This document shows, piece by piece, positions 17,823-28,029 of a stretch of DNA of 64,000 bases. Origin of the DNA: Mycolicibacterium sarraceniae (GTDB lineage: Bacteria > Actinomycetota > Actinomycetes > Mycobacteriales > Mycobacteriaceae). The notes under the pieces were generated by a model that worked only from the letters and a program-made list of their open reading frames with translations, did no database searches and was not told where the DNA came from. Within the stretch, counting starts at the first letter, position 1, and each line of letters starts with the position of its first letter. The DNA lies in contig NZ_AP022595.1 of assembly GCF_010731875.1 (NCBI RefSeq), positions 4,526,001 through 4,590,000 of the forward strand. The letters are read 5' to 3'. The translations under genes and the position numbers were made by a program.

Positions 17823-18878
17823 ATGACCGCCATCACCGACCGCCCCATTCGGGTGATTCAGTGGACCACCGGCAATATCGGCCGCCGGTCGCTGCACGCG
17901 ATCATCAGCAGGCCGGACCTGGAGCTGGTTGGGGTGTACGCCCACGGCACCGACAAACTCGGGGTCGACGCCGCCGAACTGTCCGGCTGGACCGAGCCCA
18001 CCGGTATCACCGCAACCAACGACATCGACGCGCTACTGGCGGCCAAGCCGGACGCCTGCTGCTACAACCCCCTGTGGCCCAGCGTGGACGAGTTGGTGCG
18101 GCTGCTGGAGGCCGGGGTCAACGTGGTGTCCTCGGCAGCCTGGATCACCGGCGGCAAGCAGTCGCCCGAGGACCTGGCCCGGATCCGAAAGGCATGCGAG
18201 CAAGGCAATTCCACGATCTTCGGCAGCGGCGCCCATCCGGGGATGACGAACATGGTCGGCATGGTGCTGTCCGGTTCCTGCGAACGCGTCGACGAAATCC
18301 GCATCACCGAGTCGGTGGACTGTTCGACCTACGAGTCCGCGGGCACCCAGTCCGCGATGGGCTTCGGCTGCGCCCCCGACACGCCGGGGCTGGATGAGAG
18401 CGTGCGTCGCGAGAGCGAGGTGTTCGCCGAGTCGGCGGCGATGATGGCCGACGCGATCGGCGCGAAGCTGGACCGGATGACGTTCGACGTCACGTTCACC
18501 ACCGCGACCGGCGACAGCGACCTCGGATTCATGACGATCCCGGAGGGCACCGTCGGCGGGGTGTACGGCTACCACCGGGGCTGGGTCGGTGACCGCAATG
18601 TCGTCAGCGTCGGCTTCAACTGGATCATGGGCAGCCATGCGGTGCCGCCCAAGCCTCTTGAGCACGGCCACGTCATCCAGGTATTCGGCATACCCAACAT
18701 GCGCACGGTGCTGCACTGCCTGCCGCCGAAGAACTGGCCCGAAGAGGGGTTCATGGGCCTGGGCATGATCTACACCGCCATGCCGGTGACCAACGCCGTG
18801 CCCGCGGTCGTCGCCGCCGCTCCAGGCATCGTCACGCTGGCCGATCTGCCGCCGGTGACCGGGCGCTTCTCGGGGTGA
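17823..18878 (+). CDS. DapB-fold NAD(P)-dependent oxidoreductase
   Basis: A 351-aa protein related to dihydrodipicolinate reductase/2,4-diaminopentanoate dehydrogenase-like enzymes, of which mycobacteria have several. Rossmann motif IQWTTGNIGRRSLHAI (~10-25), then GVYAHGTDKLGVDA and VVSSAAWITGG. A central GSGAHPGMTNMVGM loop probably shapes the substrate site. Ribosome binding site AGGAGG lies 8 nt before the ATG. It is divergent from comEA and stands where eis-region genes lie in M. tuberculosis. The substrate is unknown; lysine synthesis is unlikely because the true dapB is a shorter protein. Confidence 0.75.
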   Translation: MTAITDRPIRVIQWTTGNIGRRSLHAIISRPDLELVGVYAHGTDKLGVDAAELSGWTEPTGITATNDIDALLAAKPDACCYNPLWPSVDELVRLLEAGVNVVSSAAWITGGKQSPEDLARIRKACEQGNSTIFGSGAHPGMTNMVGMVLSGSCERVDEIRITESVDCSTYESAGTQSAMGFGCAPDTPGLDESVRRESEVFAESAAMMADAIGAKLDRMTFDVTFTTATGDSDLGFMTIPEGTVGGVYGYHRGWVGDRNVVSVGFNWIMGSHAVPPKPLEHGHVIQVFGIPNMRTVLHCLPPKNWPEEGFMGLGMIYTAMPVTNAVPAVVAAAPGIVTLADLPPVTGRFSG

Positions 18879-18975
18879 TCCCCGGAGACGGGAATTAATC
18901 CGGACTGCGGTCCGGTTACTCGTTCTGAAGTGCTGGGCATCAGGTCCGGCACGCCCGGATCAAGGAGACCCCCCG

Positions 18976-19527
18976 ATGACCGCACCGGCTCAGAGCACCG
19001 ATCTCACCGCAGGAACATGGGCGATCGACAACGCCCACTCGTCGATCAGCTTCTCGGTACGTCACCTCGTCGTCAGCAAGGTCCGCGGAACCTTCGGCAC
19101 CTTCAGTGGGGCCATCACCGTCGCCGCGGACGGCACCCCGTCGGCATCCGCAGAGATCGACGTCGCCTCGGTGCACTCCGGCAACGACCAGCGCGACGCC
19201 CACCTGAAGGCTCCCGACTTCTTCGATGTCGAGAAGTACCCCACCGCGACGTTCGTGTCGACGTCGGTGACCCCGGACGGCGAGAACTACCGACTGGACG
19301 GCGATTTCACGCTCAAGGGCGTGACCCGGCCCGTCAGTCTCGCGCTGCAGTTCAACGGCGTGAATCCTGGTATGGGACACGGCGCGGTCGCGGGCTTCGA
19401 GGCCTCGGTGGTGTTGAACCGCAAGGACTTCGGCATCGACATCGATATGCCGCTGGACACCGGCGGCGCGGTGGTCGGCGACAAGGTCACCATCACCTTG
19501 TCGATCGAGGCGCTCAGGCAGGACTGA
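18976..19527 (+). CDS. YceI family lipid-binding protein
   Basis: A 183-aa protein with the YceI lipocalin-like beta-barrel that binds isoprenoid or long-chain amphipathic molecules. Starts with WAIDNAHSSISFSVRHLVVSKV, the family signature, followed by PDFFDVEKYPTATFVST and LTLKGVTRPVSLAL-like strands. There is no signal peptide, so it is cytoplasmic, unlike E. coli YceI. AAGGAGA lies 8-14 nt before the ATG. Its end overlaps convergent degV by 14 nt. Confidence 0.88.
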   Translation: MTAPAQSTDLTAGTWAIDNAHSSISFSVRHLVVSKVRGTFGTFSGAITVAADGTPSASAEIDVASVHSGNDQRDAHLKAPDFFDVEKYPTATFVSTSVTPDGENYRLDGDFTLKGVTRPVSLALQFNGVNPGMGHGAVAGFEASVVLNRKDFGIDIDMPLDTGGAVVGDKVTITLSIEALRQD

Positions 19528-20377
19528 GCGGTGCGGGCGGGGTGGGATCGACGGCGACGACGATCCCCACTGCGCCGGTGCCCACGTGCACACCCAGCAC
19601 CGGGCCCAGATCGGTGACGACGGCGTCGCCGCAGCCGGGCAAGGCGGCGGCTAGCGTGGCAGCCAGTTCGGCTGCCACCGAGGGATTGTCGATGTGATGG
19701 ACCGCCAGTGATGCCGATTGCTCCCCCACGACGTCGAGCACCTGCTCGACCATCGCCGCCTGCGCCTTGGATGCGGTGCGCACCCGCTGGGCCAGTACCA
19801 GCCGGCCCTGCTCGTCGATGCGTAACAGCGGCTTGAGAGCCAGCGCGGTGCCCAACCAAGACGCCGCGGCACCGATTCGGCCGCTGCGGCGCAAATTATC
19901 CAAGCGCTGCACGACGATGTAGGCGCAGACCCGGCCGACCGACGATTCCGTCTCGGCGGCAACGGTTCCCAGGTCCGCACCCGCGATGGCGGCGCGGGCG
20001 GCGGCCAGTGCGACAAATCCGGTGCCCATCGCCGTCGACTTCGAGTCCACCACCCGCACGGCACCGTCGAACTCGCGCGCCGCATATTCGGCGGCACCCA
20101 GTGTGCTCGACAGCTCACCGGAGATATGGACAGCCACCACGCCGTCACCGTCGCTGTCCCGCAACGCATCCCGATAGGCGGCGGTCAGTTCGCTCGGGGT
20201 AGCACCGGCGGTCGTCACGTGTCCACGCTGGTACAGGTCCGCCGGCACAGCGTCGACACCGTCGCGCAGGTCGCGGCCGTCGACCAGAATGTGCAGCGGC
20301 ACCACGCGGATGTTGCAGGCGCGGACCTCATCGGCACGCAGCCGAGCCGATGAGTCGGTGACCACGACGACAGCCAT
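19514..20377 (-). CDS. DegV family fatty-acid-binding protein
   Basis: A 287-aa two-domain protein that binds one fatty acid, as in FakB proteins. It starts VVVVTDSSARLRAD, with the ligand-contact DSS motif, and contains the HISGELSSTLGAAEYAAREFD block and KPLLRIDEQGRLVLAQRVRT in the C-terminal domain. It begins 3 nt after the octT stop and so belongs to the nadD-rsfS-gpgP-octT operon (Rv2417c). Whether it supplies acyl chains for the octanoyl transfer upstream is an attractive but untested idea. Confidence 0.87.
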   Translation of the reverse strand: MAVVVVTDSSARLRADEVRACNIRVVPLHILVDGRDLRDGVDAVPADLYQRGHVTTAGATPSELTAAYRDALRDSDGDGVVAVHISGELSSTLGAAEYAAREFDGAVRVVDSKSTAMGTGFVALAAARAAIAGADLGTVAAETESSVGRVCAYIVVQRLDNLRRSGRIGAAASWLGTALALKPLLRIDEQGRLVLAQRVRTASKAQAAMVEQVLDVVGEQSASLAVHHIDNPSVAAELAATLAAALPGCGDAVVTDLGPVLGVHVGTGAVGIVVAVDPTPPAPLSPA

Positions 20378-20380
20378 AGG

Positions 20381-21118
20381 TCAGTCGCAGGTGGTGTCGT
20401 GCGGAACGCCGGCTTCGGCCAGCGCCTTCAGCATCAGGTCGGCGACGCCCTGATGCGCTTCGAAATTCCAGTGGATGCCGTCGGGATTGCCGCGCCCGGC
20501 CATGACCTCCTCGGCCACCGCCTCTTTCAAATCGACCACTGGAATACCGTGCTCTGCCGCCCATTCGTTGATCGCCGCGACCGTACCGGGCCGGCCACGA
20601 TGGGACATGCCGTAGGTGGGGGCGATGTGCACCGAGGGAACCGACGCGACCATTGGGATGCCCGGCCGGTTGAAATCCAAGGCGCCACGGGTCATTTCGA
20701 GGTATTCGACACTGAGGTGCGGCGGTAGCGCCGGACGCGCGATCGGCGACAGCTTCGGCTGCACCCAGCCGTACCCGTCTCGAACCCAGCGCCGCAGCCA
20801 GGACGGGCGCACGTAGCGGATGAGTTCGCGCAGCGCGGTCGGCAGCGGCGACGGCAGCGAGTCCATGCCACTGGTCGCGAAAATCACCGCGCCGGCCCGC
20901 GGCAGCGCAGCCCACGCGCGTGGATCCTGGGTGGCCGCCCACCACACGTCGCGACTGGTCCAGCCGATCCTGCCGATCAGTTCGACATCCCAACCCAGTT
21001 GGCGAGCAACGATATTGGGCCAGATCCGCGGATCGTCGGACGGCAGGCCACCCTGCGGGCCGTAGTACGAGAGGGAGTCGCAGAAGATCAGCAGTGTCCG
21101 GGGGGCGTCAGAGGACAT
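20381..21118 (-). CDS. octT: Diglucosylglycerate octanoyltransferase
   Basis: A 245-aa SGNH/GDSL-like acyltransferase that adds octanoate to glucosylglycerate precursors of methylglucose lipopolysaccharide (MGLP), from the known role of Rv2418c. The catalytic Ser is in [12 protein letters not shown] (~15); a later [18 protein letters not shown] holds the Asp/His pair. ATG 21118 overlaps the gpgP stop by 11 nt and matches the family length (247); a longer in-frame extension reads through gpgP and is rejected. It is followed by degV. Confidence 0.87.
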   Translation of the reverse strand: MSSDAPRTLLIFCDSLSYYGPQGGLPSDDPRIWPNIVARQLGWDVELIGRIGWTSRDVWWAATQDPRAWAALPRAGAVIFATSGMDSLPSPLPTALRELIRYVRPSWLRRWVRDGYGWVQPKLSPIARPALPPHLSVEYLEMTRGALDFNRPGIPMVASVPSVHIAPTYGMSHRGRPGTVAAINEWAAEHGIPVVDLKEAVAEEVMAGRGNPDGIHWNFEAHQGVADLMLKALAEAGVPHDTTCD

Positions 21119-21776
21119 CGTTGGCCACCTGAGCCGAGGCGTTCCAGACGTCGAGGCGCCAGCGGATCGCCGAGAACGGTGCGCCGTCGGCACTGTGCCC
21201 GGACAGCTGGGCCCAGCTGGCGTTACCCATCCCGCCCAGTACGGGCCAGCTCTCGACGGGCAGTCCGAGCAGGGCCGCACACAGCGCGGCGATCAGCCCG
21301 CCATGGGCCACCAGCACCAGCGGCCGATCGGAATCGTCAAGACCCCACTCTGGCTCTGCGGCAACCAATTCGGCGACCAGCGGCACGCTGCGGTCGGCGA
21401 CGTCGATGCGGCTCTCACCGCCGTGCGGCGCCCAGGTGGCGTCATCGCGCCAGGCCTGCCGCGCCCCGGGTGCGGTGTCATCGACCTGGTGGTGGGTGAG
21501 CCCCTGCCAGTCGCCGAGGTGAGTTTCCCGAAGCCGGGTGTCGGCGCGCACGGCCAGCCCCGTGCGTTCCGCCAGCGCCACCGCGGTGTCATAGGCGCGC
21601 CGCAGGTCCGAGGACACGATCAGCAGCGGCTGGCGCTTGGCCAGCACCTCGGCGGCTGCCACAGCCTGCGCCCGCCCCAGATCGGTCAGGTCGGTATCGA
21701 GCTGACCCTGCATCCGGCTGCCGGCGTTGTACTCGGTCTGGCCGTGCCGCAACATGACCAGTCGCCGCACCGTCAC
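21108..21776 (-). CDS. gpgP: Glucosyl-3-phosphoglycerate phosphatase
   Basis: A 222-aa histidine-phosphatase-family enzyme that dephosphorylates glucosyl-3-phosphoglycerate to glucosylglycerate, the second step of MGLP synthesis. The catalytic motif [15 protein letters not shown] lies at ~10-24 and a second His at [11 protein letters not shown] (~160). GTG 21776 overlaps the rsfS stop as GTGA; this fixes the start, although an open frame continues upstream to 21917. Followed by octT with an 11-nt overlap, so two consecutive pathway steps are coupled. Confidence 0.92.
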   Translation of the reverse strand: MTVRRLVMLRHGQTEYNAGSRMQGQLDTDLTDLGRAQAVAAAEVLAKRQPLLIVSSDLRRAYDTAVALAERTGLAVRADTRLRETHLGDWQGLTHHQVDDTAPGARQAWRDDATWAPHGGESRIDVADRSVPLVAELVAAEPEWGLDDSDRPLVLVAHGGLIAALCAALLGLPVESWPVLGGMGNASWAQLSGHSADGAPFSAIRWRLDVWNASAQVANDVL

Positions 21777-22156
21777 GGGGCGTCCTCCGGGTGAACGTCG
21801 TCGAGATCCACGGTCAAGAACGGGCAGTCCCGCCACAGCCGGTCCAGCGCGTAGAAGTTGCGCTCCTCCTGATGCTGGATGTGCACCACGATGTCGACGT
21901 AGTCGAGCAGCACCCATCGGCCTTCGCGGGTGCCCTCCCGGCGCGCGGGCTTGTACCCGGCCAGCCGCATCTTGTCCTCGACCTCGTCGACGACCGCGTT
22001 CACCTGCCTCTCATTGGAGGCCGACGCGATCACGAAGCAGTCGGTGATCACCAGCTGGCCGGACACGTCGATGACGACGATGTCCCGTGCGAGCTTGGCT
22101 GCGGCGGCTCTAGCCGCCACGGTGGCCATCTGGATGGCTTCATCGGACGCGGTCAC
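21773..22156 (-). CDS. rsfS: Ribosomal silencing factor RsfS
   Basis: A 127-aa protein that binds L14 and blocks joining of ribosomal subunits when nutrients are scarce. Family motifs: [20 protein letters not shown] (in part, ~27-45), [37 protein letters not shown], and [13 protein letters not shown] near the end. It overlaps nadD by ATGA and gpgP by GTGA. nadD-rsfS is a very common pairing in Actinobacteria. Confidence 0.96.
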   Translation of the reverse strand: MTASDEAIQMATVAARAAAAKLARDIVVIDVSGQLVITDCFVIASASNERQVNAVVDEVEDKMRLAGYKPARREGTREGRWVLLDYVDIVVHIQHQEERNFYALDRLWRDCPFLTVDLDDVHPEDAP

Positions 22157-22818
22157 GTGGGGGTCTCCTCGAATGTCGTCACGGCGGGCCGGCGCAGTTG
22201 GCCGACTCCGCTGTACAGGCCGCGCTTGGATACGTACTGCACGACGCCGTCGGGCACCAGGTACCAGATCGGCCGGTTTCCGGCAGCACGGACGCGGCAG
22301 TCGGTGGACGAGATGGCCAGCGCGGGCACCTCGACCAGGCTCAGTGCTTCTTCGGGCAGCTGGTCGAAGGCGGCAACGATGTGCTTGGCGTTCAGTTCGT
22401 AGCCCGGCCGGCTGACACCGACGAACTTGGCCAGCGCGAACAGTTCTTCCCAGTTCTGCCAGGACAGGATCGATGCCAGCGCATCGGCTCCGGTGATGAA
22501 AAACAGGTCAGCGTCAGGGTTGAGCGCGCGCAGATCGCGCAGCGTGTCATTAGTGTAGGTGGGCCCGCCGCGGTCGATGTCGACGCGGCTGACCGAGAAC
22601 CGGGGGTTGGACGCGGTCGCGATGACGGTCATCAGGTAGCGATCCTCGGGCGGGGTCACCTCCCGGGACTTCTGCCACGGCTGACCCGTCGGCACGAAGA
22701 CCACCTCGTCGAGATCGAAGAGGGCGGCCACCTCACTGGCGGCAACAAGGTGGCCGTTGTGGATGGGATCGAACGTCCCACCCATCACGCCGAGCCTGCG
22801 CCGAGCCGAGGAAACCAC
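22153..22818 (-). CDS. nadD: Nicotinate-mononucleotide adenylyltransferase
   Basis: A 221-aa enzyme making deamido-NAD from NaMN and ATP. Nucleotidyltransferase motif [15 protein letters not shown] near residue 15 and the [11 protein letters not shown] motif near 183 are intact. I chose GTG 22818, which has TAAGCT 8 nt upstream; another GTG ten codons later (GVMGGTF) is possible. The longer open frame to 23133 is not family-like. First gene of a five-gene operon ending in degV. Confidence 0.92.
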   Translation of the reverse strand: MVSSARRRLGVMGGTFDPIHNGHLVAASEVAALFDLDEVVFVPTGQPWQKSREVTPPEDRYLMTVIATASNPRFSVSRVDIDRGGPTYTNDTLRDLRALNPDADLFFITGADALASILSWQNWEELFALAKFVGVSRPGYELNAKHIVAAFDQLPEEALSLVEVPALAISSTDCRVRAAGNRPIWYLVPDGVVQYVSKRGLYSGVGQLRRPAVTTFEETPT

Positions 22819-23049
22819 GATTGACCAGCTTACGGGAGGCGGCCAGGCGATTCGCGACGCTCGTGACCCGCTGGCGCAACCGTGCGCTGGCAAAGATCTT
22901 CGCGGGATATCACCGCAATTCAGGTAGCGTTTCGCCCTGAGTCGAGTTATGCCGATCAAGGGGTCGATGATGATGGATTTCGGTAGCCGACGCCTGACAC
23001 CGTCTGTGACGGGTGTGGCCGCTGTGGTTGCCGCGATTTCATCTCGCGT
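22819..23049. other. Gene-free spacer upstream of nadD and before the IS relic
   Basis: About 230 bases carrying the nadD promoter (TAAGCT on the minus strand at 22827-22832) and no convincing gene. A short plus-strand frame (22949-23137) with MMMDFGSRR has no recognisable homology and may be part of the decayed insertion sequence. Confidence 0.4.
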
Positions 23050-23346
23050 GTGCCGGACGGCACCGACACTTCGGCCAACACACCCGCCGCCAGACCCATG
23101 TTCACCCGTACCCGCGACGCCATCGAAGCCCACCTGAGCATCGTGTTCACCGCCTTGGCCCTCAGCCGCGAAGTCCAGAACCGCAGCGGACTGTCACTGC
23201 GCCGATTCCTGCGCACCCACAAACCCCTGCGATCGGCCATCGACCTCAACGGCGCCATCGCCGCCTTCCCGCCAGCGCTAAACGCCGCGGTCACGACCAT
23301 GCTCAATGCGCTGGAAACCGAAAACTCAAGGGACTACGCCAAATGA
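23050..23346 (+). mobile_element. IS1634-type transposase C-terminal relic
   Basis: A 98-codon frame whose core [20 protein letters not shown] continues into [23 protein letters not shown], which matches the C-terminal end of IS1634/IS4-like transposases in Actinobacteria, including the conserved [19 protein letters not shown] helix. The catalytic DDE domain is absent, so it cannot move. It sits at the spot where M. tuberculosis also carries an IS (Rv2424c), which suggests a repeated insertion hotspot. I found no clear terminal inverted repeats. The following 130 bases to 23478 hold no gene. Confidence 0.7.
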
Positions 23347-23478
23347 CCTAACTCGGGCAACCGCGGCTGCCGTGGGTGTTTTCTCGTTTCCACAAACCGC
23401 GAATCACGCCCCGGCAACCGTTCCAAACTGCGCAAACACGCCGTTCAGTATCAATAAAAGCGATCTACGGCTGGGGTA

Positions 23479-24924
23479 CTAGACCGGGAGTAGCTGGTCG
23501 ATCACCGCGGCAAGCTGCTTGGCAGAACGGCATTCGTGCATGGTGATGACGTCCTCGTAGCGCGCCGTCGCCGAATCGCCACTGCCCCAGAGATGCCGGG
23601 GCTCCGGATTGAGCCAGTGCGCGTGCCGGCTGGCGCTGACCATATGAGCCAGGATGTCGACGGCCGGGTTGCGGTAGTTGGTGCGGGCATCGCCGAGCAC
23701 CAGCAGCGAGCTGCGCGGTGACAGCACATTGTGGAAGTTCTCGGCGAAGGAGACAAACGCATTGCCGTAGTCGGAATGCCCGTCACGGGTATAGACTCCC
23801 GCTTCCCGGGTGATGCGCTGGACGGCGACCGCGAGGTCGGCGTCCGGTCCGAACAGGTGGGTCACCTCGTCGGTGGTGTCGATGAACGCGAAGACCCGAA
23901 CCCGGGAGAACTGCTGGCGCAGGGCGTGCACGAGCTGCAGGGTGAAGTGGCTGAAGCCGGCCACTGAGCCTGAGACATCACACAGCACAACGAGTTCCGG
24001 GCGTGCCGGCCGTGGCTTACGCAGAACGACGTCGATCGGCACGCCCCCGGTCGACATCGACTTGCGCAGCGTCTTGCGCAGATCGATGGCACCGGAACGG
24101 GCGCGACGCCGCCGCGCCGCCAGCCGAGTGGCCAGCATCCGGGCCAGCGGGCCGACGACCTTGCGCATCTGGCGCAGCTGATCGCCAGAAGCCCGGAGGA
24201 ATTCGACATTCTCGGCCAGCTGCGGGATGCCGTACATCTGAACGTGATCGCGGCCGAGCTGTTCAGCGGTGCGACGCTTGGTCTCGCCTTCCACCATCCG
24301 GCGCAGCTGCGTGATCTTCTGCGCGGCAAGCGCTTTGGCGATCTGCTCTTGGGTGGGAGTAGGATCGTCGTGGTGCGGTGCCAGCAGACCCGCCAGCAGC
24401 CGGCCTTCCAGCTCGTCCAGGCCCATCGCCTTGAGCGCCTGATACGACGAGTACGACGGGCCGCGGCTCGAGTTGTAGCGGCCGAAGGCCTCGACGATCT
24501 GGGCGATCATCGCGACCAGTCGCTCGTCCATATCGCCGATATCGGGGTTTTCAGCCAGCAGGTCCAGCAGCATCTGCCGCATCGCCTCGACGTCCTCGGG
24601 CGGCAACCCGTCCTGGGCGTCCTCGTCGGCGCCCTCGTCGGCGATGACGGTGCGGCCGCCGAGCGCCGCCGGCCACCACAGGTCGAACAGCGCGTCGTAG
24701 GTCTCCCGGTGGTCCGCACGGCGCAACACCGCGCAGGCCAGACCGTGACGAAGCGCCTCCCGGTCACCGAGACCCAGCACGGTCAGCACCCGGCCGGCGT
24801 CGACCGTCTCCGACGGGCCCACCGAAATGCCCTGGGCGCGCAGTGCTTCGACGAAACCCACGAGATGACCGGGCAGGCCGTGTGGGGCCAGCGGCTGTGA
24901 GGGGCGCACCCTGCGGACGGCCAT
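23479..24924 (-). CDS. VWA domain (CoxE-like) protein
   Basis: A 481-aa protein with a helical N-terminal half and a C-terminal von Willebrand A domain. The MIDAS motif is LCDVSGSVAG (~303-312) with later Thr/Asp residues (FIDTTDEV, VLGDARTNYR). It lies 4 nt behind the MoxR ATPase gene (Rv2426c-Rv2425c order). MoxR/VWA pairs act as ATP-driven chaperones that insert metal cofactors or mature large complexes; the client is not identifiable here. Confidence 0.87.
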   Translation of the reverse strand: MAVRRVRPSQPLAPHGLPGHLVGFVEALRAQGISVGPSETVDAGRVLTVLGLGDREALRHGLACAVLRRADHRETYDALFDLWWPAALGGRTVIADEGADEDAQDGLPPEDVEAMRQMLLDLLAENPDIGDMDERLVAMIAQIVEAFGRYNSSRGPSYSSYQALKAMGLDELEGRLLAGLLAPHHDDPTPTQEQIAKALAAQKITQLRRMVEGETKRRTAEQLGRDHVQMYGIPQLAENVEFLRASGDQLRQMRKVVGPLARMLATRLAARRRRARSGAIDLRKTLRKSMSTGGVPIDVVLRKPRPARPELVVLCDVSGSVAGFSHFTLQLVHALRQQFSRVRVFAFIDTTDEVTHLFGPDADLAVAVQRITREAGVYTRDGHSDYGNAFVSFAENFHNVLSPRSSLLVLGDARTNYRNPAVDILAHMVSASRHAHWLNPEPRHLWGSGDSATARYEDVITMHECRSAKQLAAVIDQLLPV

Positions 24925-24928
24925 CGGC

Positions 24929-25807
24929 TTAGTTCAGCCGCAGTTCGGCGGCGGCGCGCCGCTGATCGGACTGGTGCTTGAGGATGACCCCCAGCGTCGC
25001 GGCGATCGTGGCGTCGTCGATCGTGTCGAGCCCGAGCGCCAGGATGGTGCGGCCCCAGTCGATGGTCTCGGCCACCGAGGGCAGCTTCTTGAGCTGCATA
25101 CCGCGCAGCACGCCGATGATCCGAACCAGTTCGGCCGCCAGCGATTCGGGCAGTTCGGGCACCCGGGACAACAGGATTCGCCGCTCGAGGTCCGCGTCGG
25201 GGAAGTCGATGTGCAGGAACAGGCAGCGACGCTTGAGCGCCTCGGACAGCTCCCGGGTGGCATTGGAGGTCAGCACCACGAACGGGGTGCGCGCCGCGGT
25301 AATCGTCCCCAATTCGGGGACGGTCACCGCGAAGTCGCTCAGCACCTCCAGCAGCAGTCCCTCGATCTCGATATCGGCCTTATCGGTTTCATCGATCAGC
25401 AGCACGGTGGGTTCGGTGCGCCGGATAGCGGTCAGCAGCGGCCGTGACAGCAGGAATTCCTCGCTGAAGATGTCGGACTTGGCCTGGTCCCAATCGTTCG
25501 ACCCGGACTGCATCCGCAGAATCTGCTTGGCATGGTTCCACTCGTAGAGCGCGCGGGCCTCGTCGACACCCTCATAGCACTGCAGGCGCACCAGCCCGGA
25601 CCCGGTGGTCTGGGCGACCGCGCGGGCCAGCTCGGTCTTGCCGACACCGGCCGGTCCCTCGACCAATAGCGGCTTGCCCAGCCGGTCGGCGAGGAACACC
25701 GCGGTCGCGGTAGCGGTATCGGGCAGATAGCCGGTCTCGGCGAGCCGCTTGGCGACATCGTCGATGTCGGTGAACAGCGGTGCCGGACGCGCCGGGGTTT
25801 CAGTCAT
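24929..25807 (-). CDS. MoxR-family AAA+ ATPase
   Basis: A 292-aa AAA+ ATPase. Walker A is EGPAGVGKTELA (~55-66), Walker B VLLIDETDKAD (~133-143), sensor 1 VVLTSNATREL and an Arg-rich RRCLFLHIDFP arginine-finger segment. AGGAGAA stands 5-10 nt before the ATG. It works with the adjacent VWA protein; the pair is probably cotranscribed, with proA just upstream by 18 nt, though the functional link with proline synthesis is unclear. Confidence 0.9.
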   Translation of the reverse strand: MTETPARPAPLFTDIDDVAKRLAETGYLPDTATATAVFLADRLGKPLLVEGPAGVGKTELARAVAQTTGSGLVRLQCYEGVDEARALYEWNHAKQILRMQSGSNDWDQAKSDIFSEEFLLSRPLLTAIRRTEPTVLLIDETDKADIEIEGLLLEVLSDFAVTVPELGTITAARTPFVVLTSNATRELSEALKRRCLFLHIDFPDADLERRILLSRVPELPESLAAELVRIIGVLRGMQLKKLPSVAETIDWGRTILALGLDTIDDATIAATLGVILKHQSDQRRAAAELRLN

Positions 25808-25825
25808 GGTTCTCCTGTCGTCGCC

Positions 25826-27076
25826 TCAGGCAGGGCGGGTGTGGCCGTCTCCCCAGATGATCCATTTGGTTGACGTCAATTCGGGCAGACCCATCGGGCC
25901 GCGGGCATGCAGCTTCTGGGTGGAGATGCCGATCTCGGCTCCGAAACCGAACTGCTCGCCGTCGGTGAACGCCGTCGAGGCGTTGACCATCACCGCGGCT
26001 GCGTCGACACGCTCGGTAAAGAGTTGTGCCGCAGCAAGATTGGTGGTGACTATGGCCTCGGTGTGACCGGTGCCGTAGGTGTTGATGTGGTCGATGGCGG
26101 CGTCGAGACCGTCGACGGCGGCCACCGCGATGTCCATGGACAGGAACTCGGCCCGCAGATCGTCGTCGGTCGGATTGTCGTGGACGGCGACGCCGGCCTG
26201 TTGCAGGGCACCCACCAGCCGCGGCAGCGCGATATCGGCGACGGCGGAGTCCACCAGCAACGTCTCGGCGGCGTTGCAGACGCTCGGGCGACGGGTTTTG
26301 GCGTTGAGGATGATCCGCTCGGCGACGTCGAGGTCGGCGGCGGAGTGGACGTAGACGTGACAGTTGCCGACACCGGTTTCGATGGTGGGCACCGTGGCAT
26401 CGCGGACGACGGCGTCGATCAATCCGGCACCGCCACGCGGGATCACGACGTCGACCAGGCCGCGGGCCTGGATGAGGTGGGTGACGCTGGAACGGTCGTT
26501 GCTGGGCAGCAACTGGACCGCATCCTCGGGCAGACCTTCGGCTGCCAGTGCGCCGCGCAGTGCGGCGACCAGAGCGGCGTTGGAACGCGCGGCCGAGGAA
26601 CTGCCGCGCAGCAGGACGGCGTTGCCGGATTTGAGGGTGAGGCCGAAGGCATCGACCGTCACGTTGGGCCGGCCCTCGTAGACGATGCCGATCACGCCGA
26701 GGGGAACCCGCTGCTGACGCAGTTGTAGCCCGTTGGGCAGCGTGCGGCCGCGCAGTACCTCGCCGATCGGGTCGGGAAGCCCGGCGACCTGGCGCAGGCC
26801 GGCCGCGATCCCATCGATGCGTTGCGGGTTGAGCGCCAGCCGGTCCAGCATCGCCTCCGCGGTGCCCGCTGCGCGCGCCGCGTCGAGATCTGCGGCATTG
26901 GCAGCCAGGATCGCGTCGGCGTGGGCCAGCACGGCGTCGGCGGCGGCGTGCAGGGCGCGGTCTTTGACGGTGGTAGTCAGTGACCCCAGCGAACGCGAGG
27001 CGACCCGCGCCCGACGGGCGGCGTCGAGAACCTGATCACGCACGTCCCCAGAGATGGCCGCCGTCTCGACACTCAT
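25826..27076 (-). CDS. proA: Gamma-glutamyl phosphate reductase
   Basis: A 416-aa NADPH enzyme of the second step in proline synthesis. The catalytic Cys is in [15 protein letters not shown] (~270), with [20 protein letters not shown] (in part) and [12 protein letters not shown] as cofactor and phosphate loops. ATG 27076 gives the family length and has TACCCT as leaderless -10 6 nt upstream; the open frame to 27214 is discarded. Its partner proB is ~8 kb away behind obg. Confidence 0.96.
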   Translation of the reverse strand: MSVETAAISGDVRDQVLDAARRARVASRSLGSLTTTVKDRALHAAADAVLAHADAILAANAADLDAARAAGTAEAMLDRLALNPQRIDGIAAGLRQVAGLPDPIGEVLRGRTLPNGLQLRQQRVPLGVIGIVYEGRPNVTVDAFGLTLKSGNAVLLRGSSSAARSNAALVAALRGALAAEGLPEDAVQLLPSNDRSSVTHLIQARGLVDVVIPRGGAGLIDAVVRDATVPTIETGVGNCHVYVHSAADLDVAERIILNAKTRRPSVCNAAETLLVDSAVADIALPRLVGALQQAGVAVHDNPTDDDLRAEFLSMDIAVAAVDGLDAAIDHINTYGTGHTEAIVTTNLAAAQLFTERVDAAAVMVNASTAFTDGEQFGFGAEIGISTQKLHARGPMGLPELTSTKWIIWGDGHTRPA

Positions 27077-27082
27077 TCCCCC

Positions 27083-27088
27083 AGGGTA
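27083..27088 (-). promoter_or_regulatory. -10 element for leaderless proA
   Basis: TACCCT plus a 6-nt spacer before ATG 27076 indicates transcription starting at the start codon. Confidence 0.5.
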
Positions 27089-27122
27089 TCGGTCTCCCCA
27101 CCAACCGGCAGGTGGGGGCCGT

Positions 27123-27986
27123 CTAGGACGGCCCGGCGAGCGGGTCGACGGTGCGGTGACGGCCGATACGTTCGTCCGCCGAGGCGGCGACGCCAAACAG
27201 GGCGCGGGCGTCATCGGTGATGGCGCTCTGAAACGCCGACTCGATCGGGGCGTGCAATCTGGCCAGAACCTCAGATGCGACGTCGGCGTCGAGGCGGACG
27301 AGCGCGTCCTGGCCGAACTCGTAGAAACCGTCCAGATCGAGCCCGAAGAACGGGCCGGACCGGAAGGGCCGTCGCTGCAGGTGCTGCGGGACCACCGCCG
27401 CTCCGTCCTTGAAGGCGGCGAACTGCACGTTGAGGCTCCCGCGTTCGCCGAGATCGAAGTTCACGATCCCCTGGATGCCCCGGGCGGGGACGTAGTCGGG
27501 GGTGATCGCCAGCGCACCGAGCAGGCCGCTGTTGATCCACTTGGTCCACCCTCGCGAGTCGGCCACCGGTTCGGGAACCCGGATCTCGTCGACGAAGCGC
27601 AACCCGACTCGTTGGAATGCCGAGCCGACCTTGGCGGCGACGAGTGCGCGGCACCCGGTGGCGATCGCGGTCTCGATCGCCTCGAGGCCGGTGTAGCTGG
27701 TCGTCTCGTACATGAATGCCGCCGGGGTGAAGGTCAGCGATTCCGTGCCTTCGGTGTTGCGCACCACCACACCCTGTCGGGGCTCCGCCCGCGGCGGCAG
27801 TCCCGGTCCCGCGTTGACGAGGTTGACGCCGGTCACCGCATCGGCCAGCGGGAAGCGGCCTGCGAGGGCGACCGCCAGGGCCTCGAACGCTTCCTGCCTG
27901 CGCAGCCTCGGCGCCTCGGTGAATCGGACCTCGGCGACCACCGCGACCACCGGTGGGATGCCAAATGTCTCTGGATAGCTGCTCAT
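27123..27986 (-). CDS. TIGR04255 family protein
   Basis: A 287-aa protein recognised by family features: start region [20 protein letters not shown], then [35 protein letters not shown] and [21 protein letters not shown]04255 proteins are sporadically distributed and of unknown function. ATG 27986 has TAGTTT 8 nt upstream, so it may be leaderless or nearly so. It stands alone between proA and a rbsK relic, in a gene-loss region, which suggests later insertion. No membrane segment or catalytic motif is visible. Confidence 0.7.
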   Translation of the reverse strand: MSSYPETFGIPPVVAVVAEVRFTEAPRLRRQEAFEALAVALAGRFPLADAVTGVNLVNAGPGLPPRAEPRQGVVVRNTEGTESLTFTPAAFMYETTSYTGLEAIETAIATGCRALVAAKVGSAFQRVGLRFVDEIRVPEPVADSRGWTKWINSGLLGALAITPDYVPARGIQGIVNFDLGERGSLNVQFAAFKDGAAVVPQHLQRRPFRSGPFFGLDLDGFYEFGQDALVRLDADVASEVLARLHAPIESAFQSAITDDARALFGVAASADERIGRHRTVDPLAGPS

Positions 27987-28029
27987 AAGAACTCAAACTA
28001 CGTGTCTATTGTCAATGAGGCTGCGGAAC

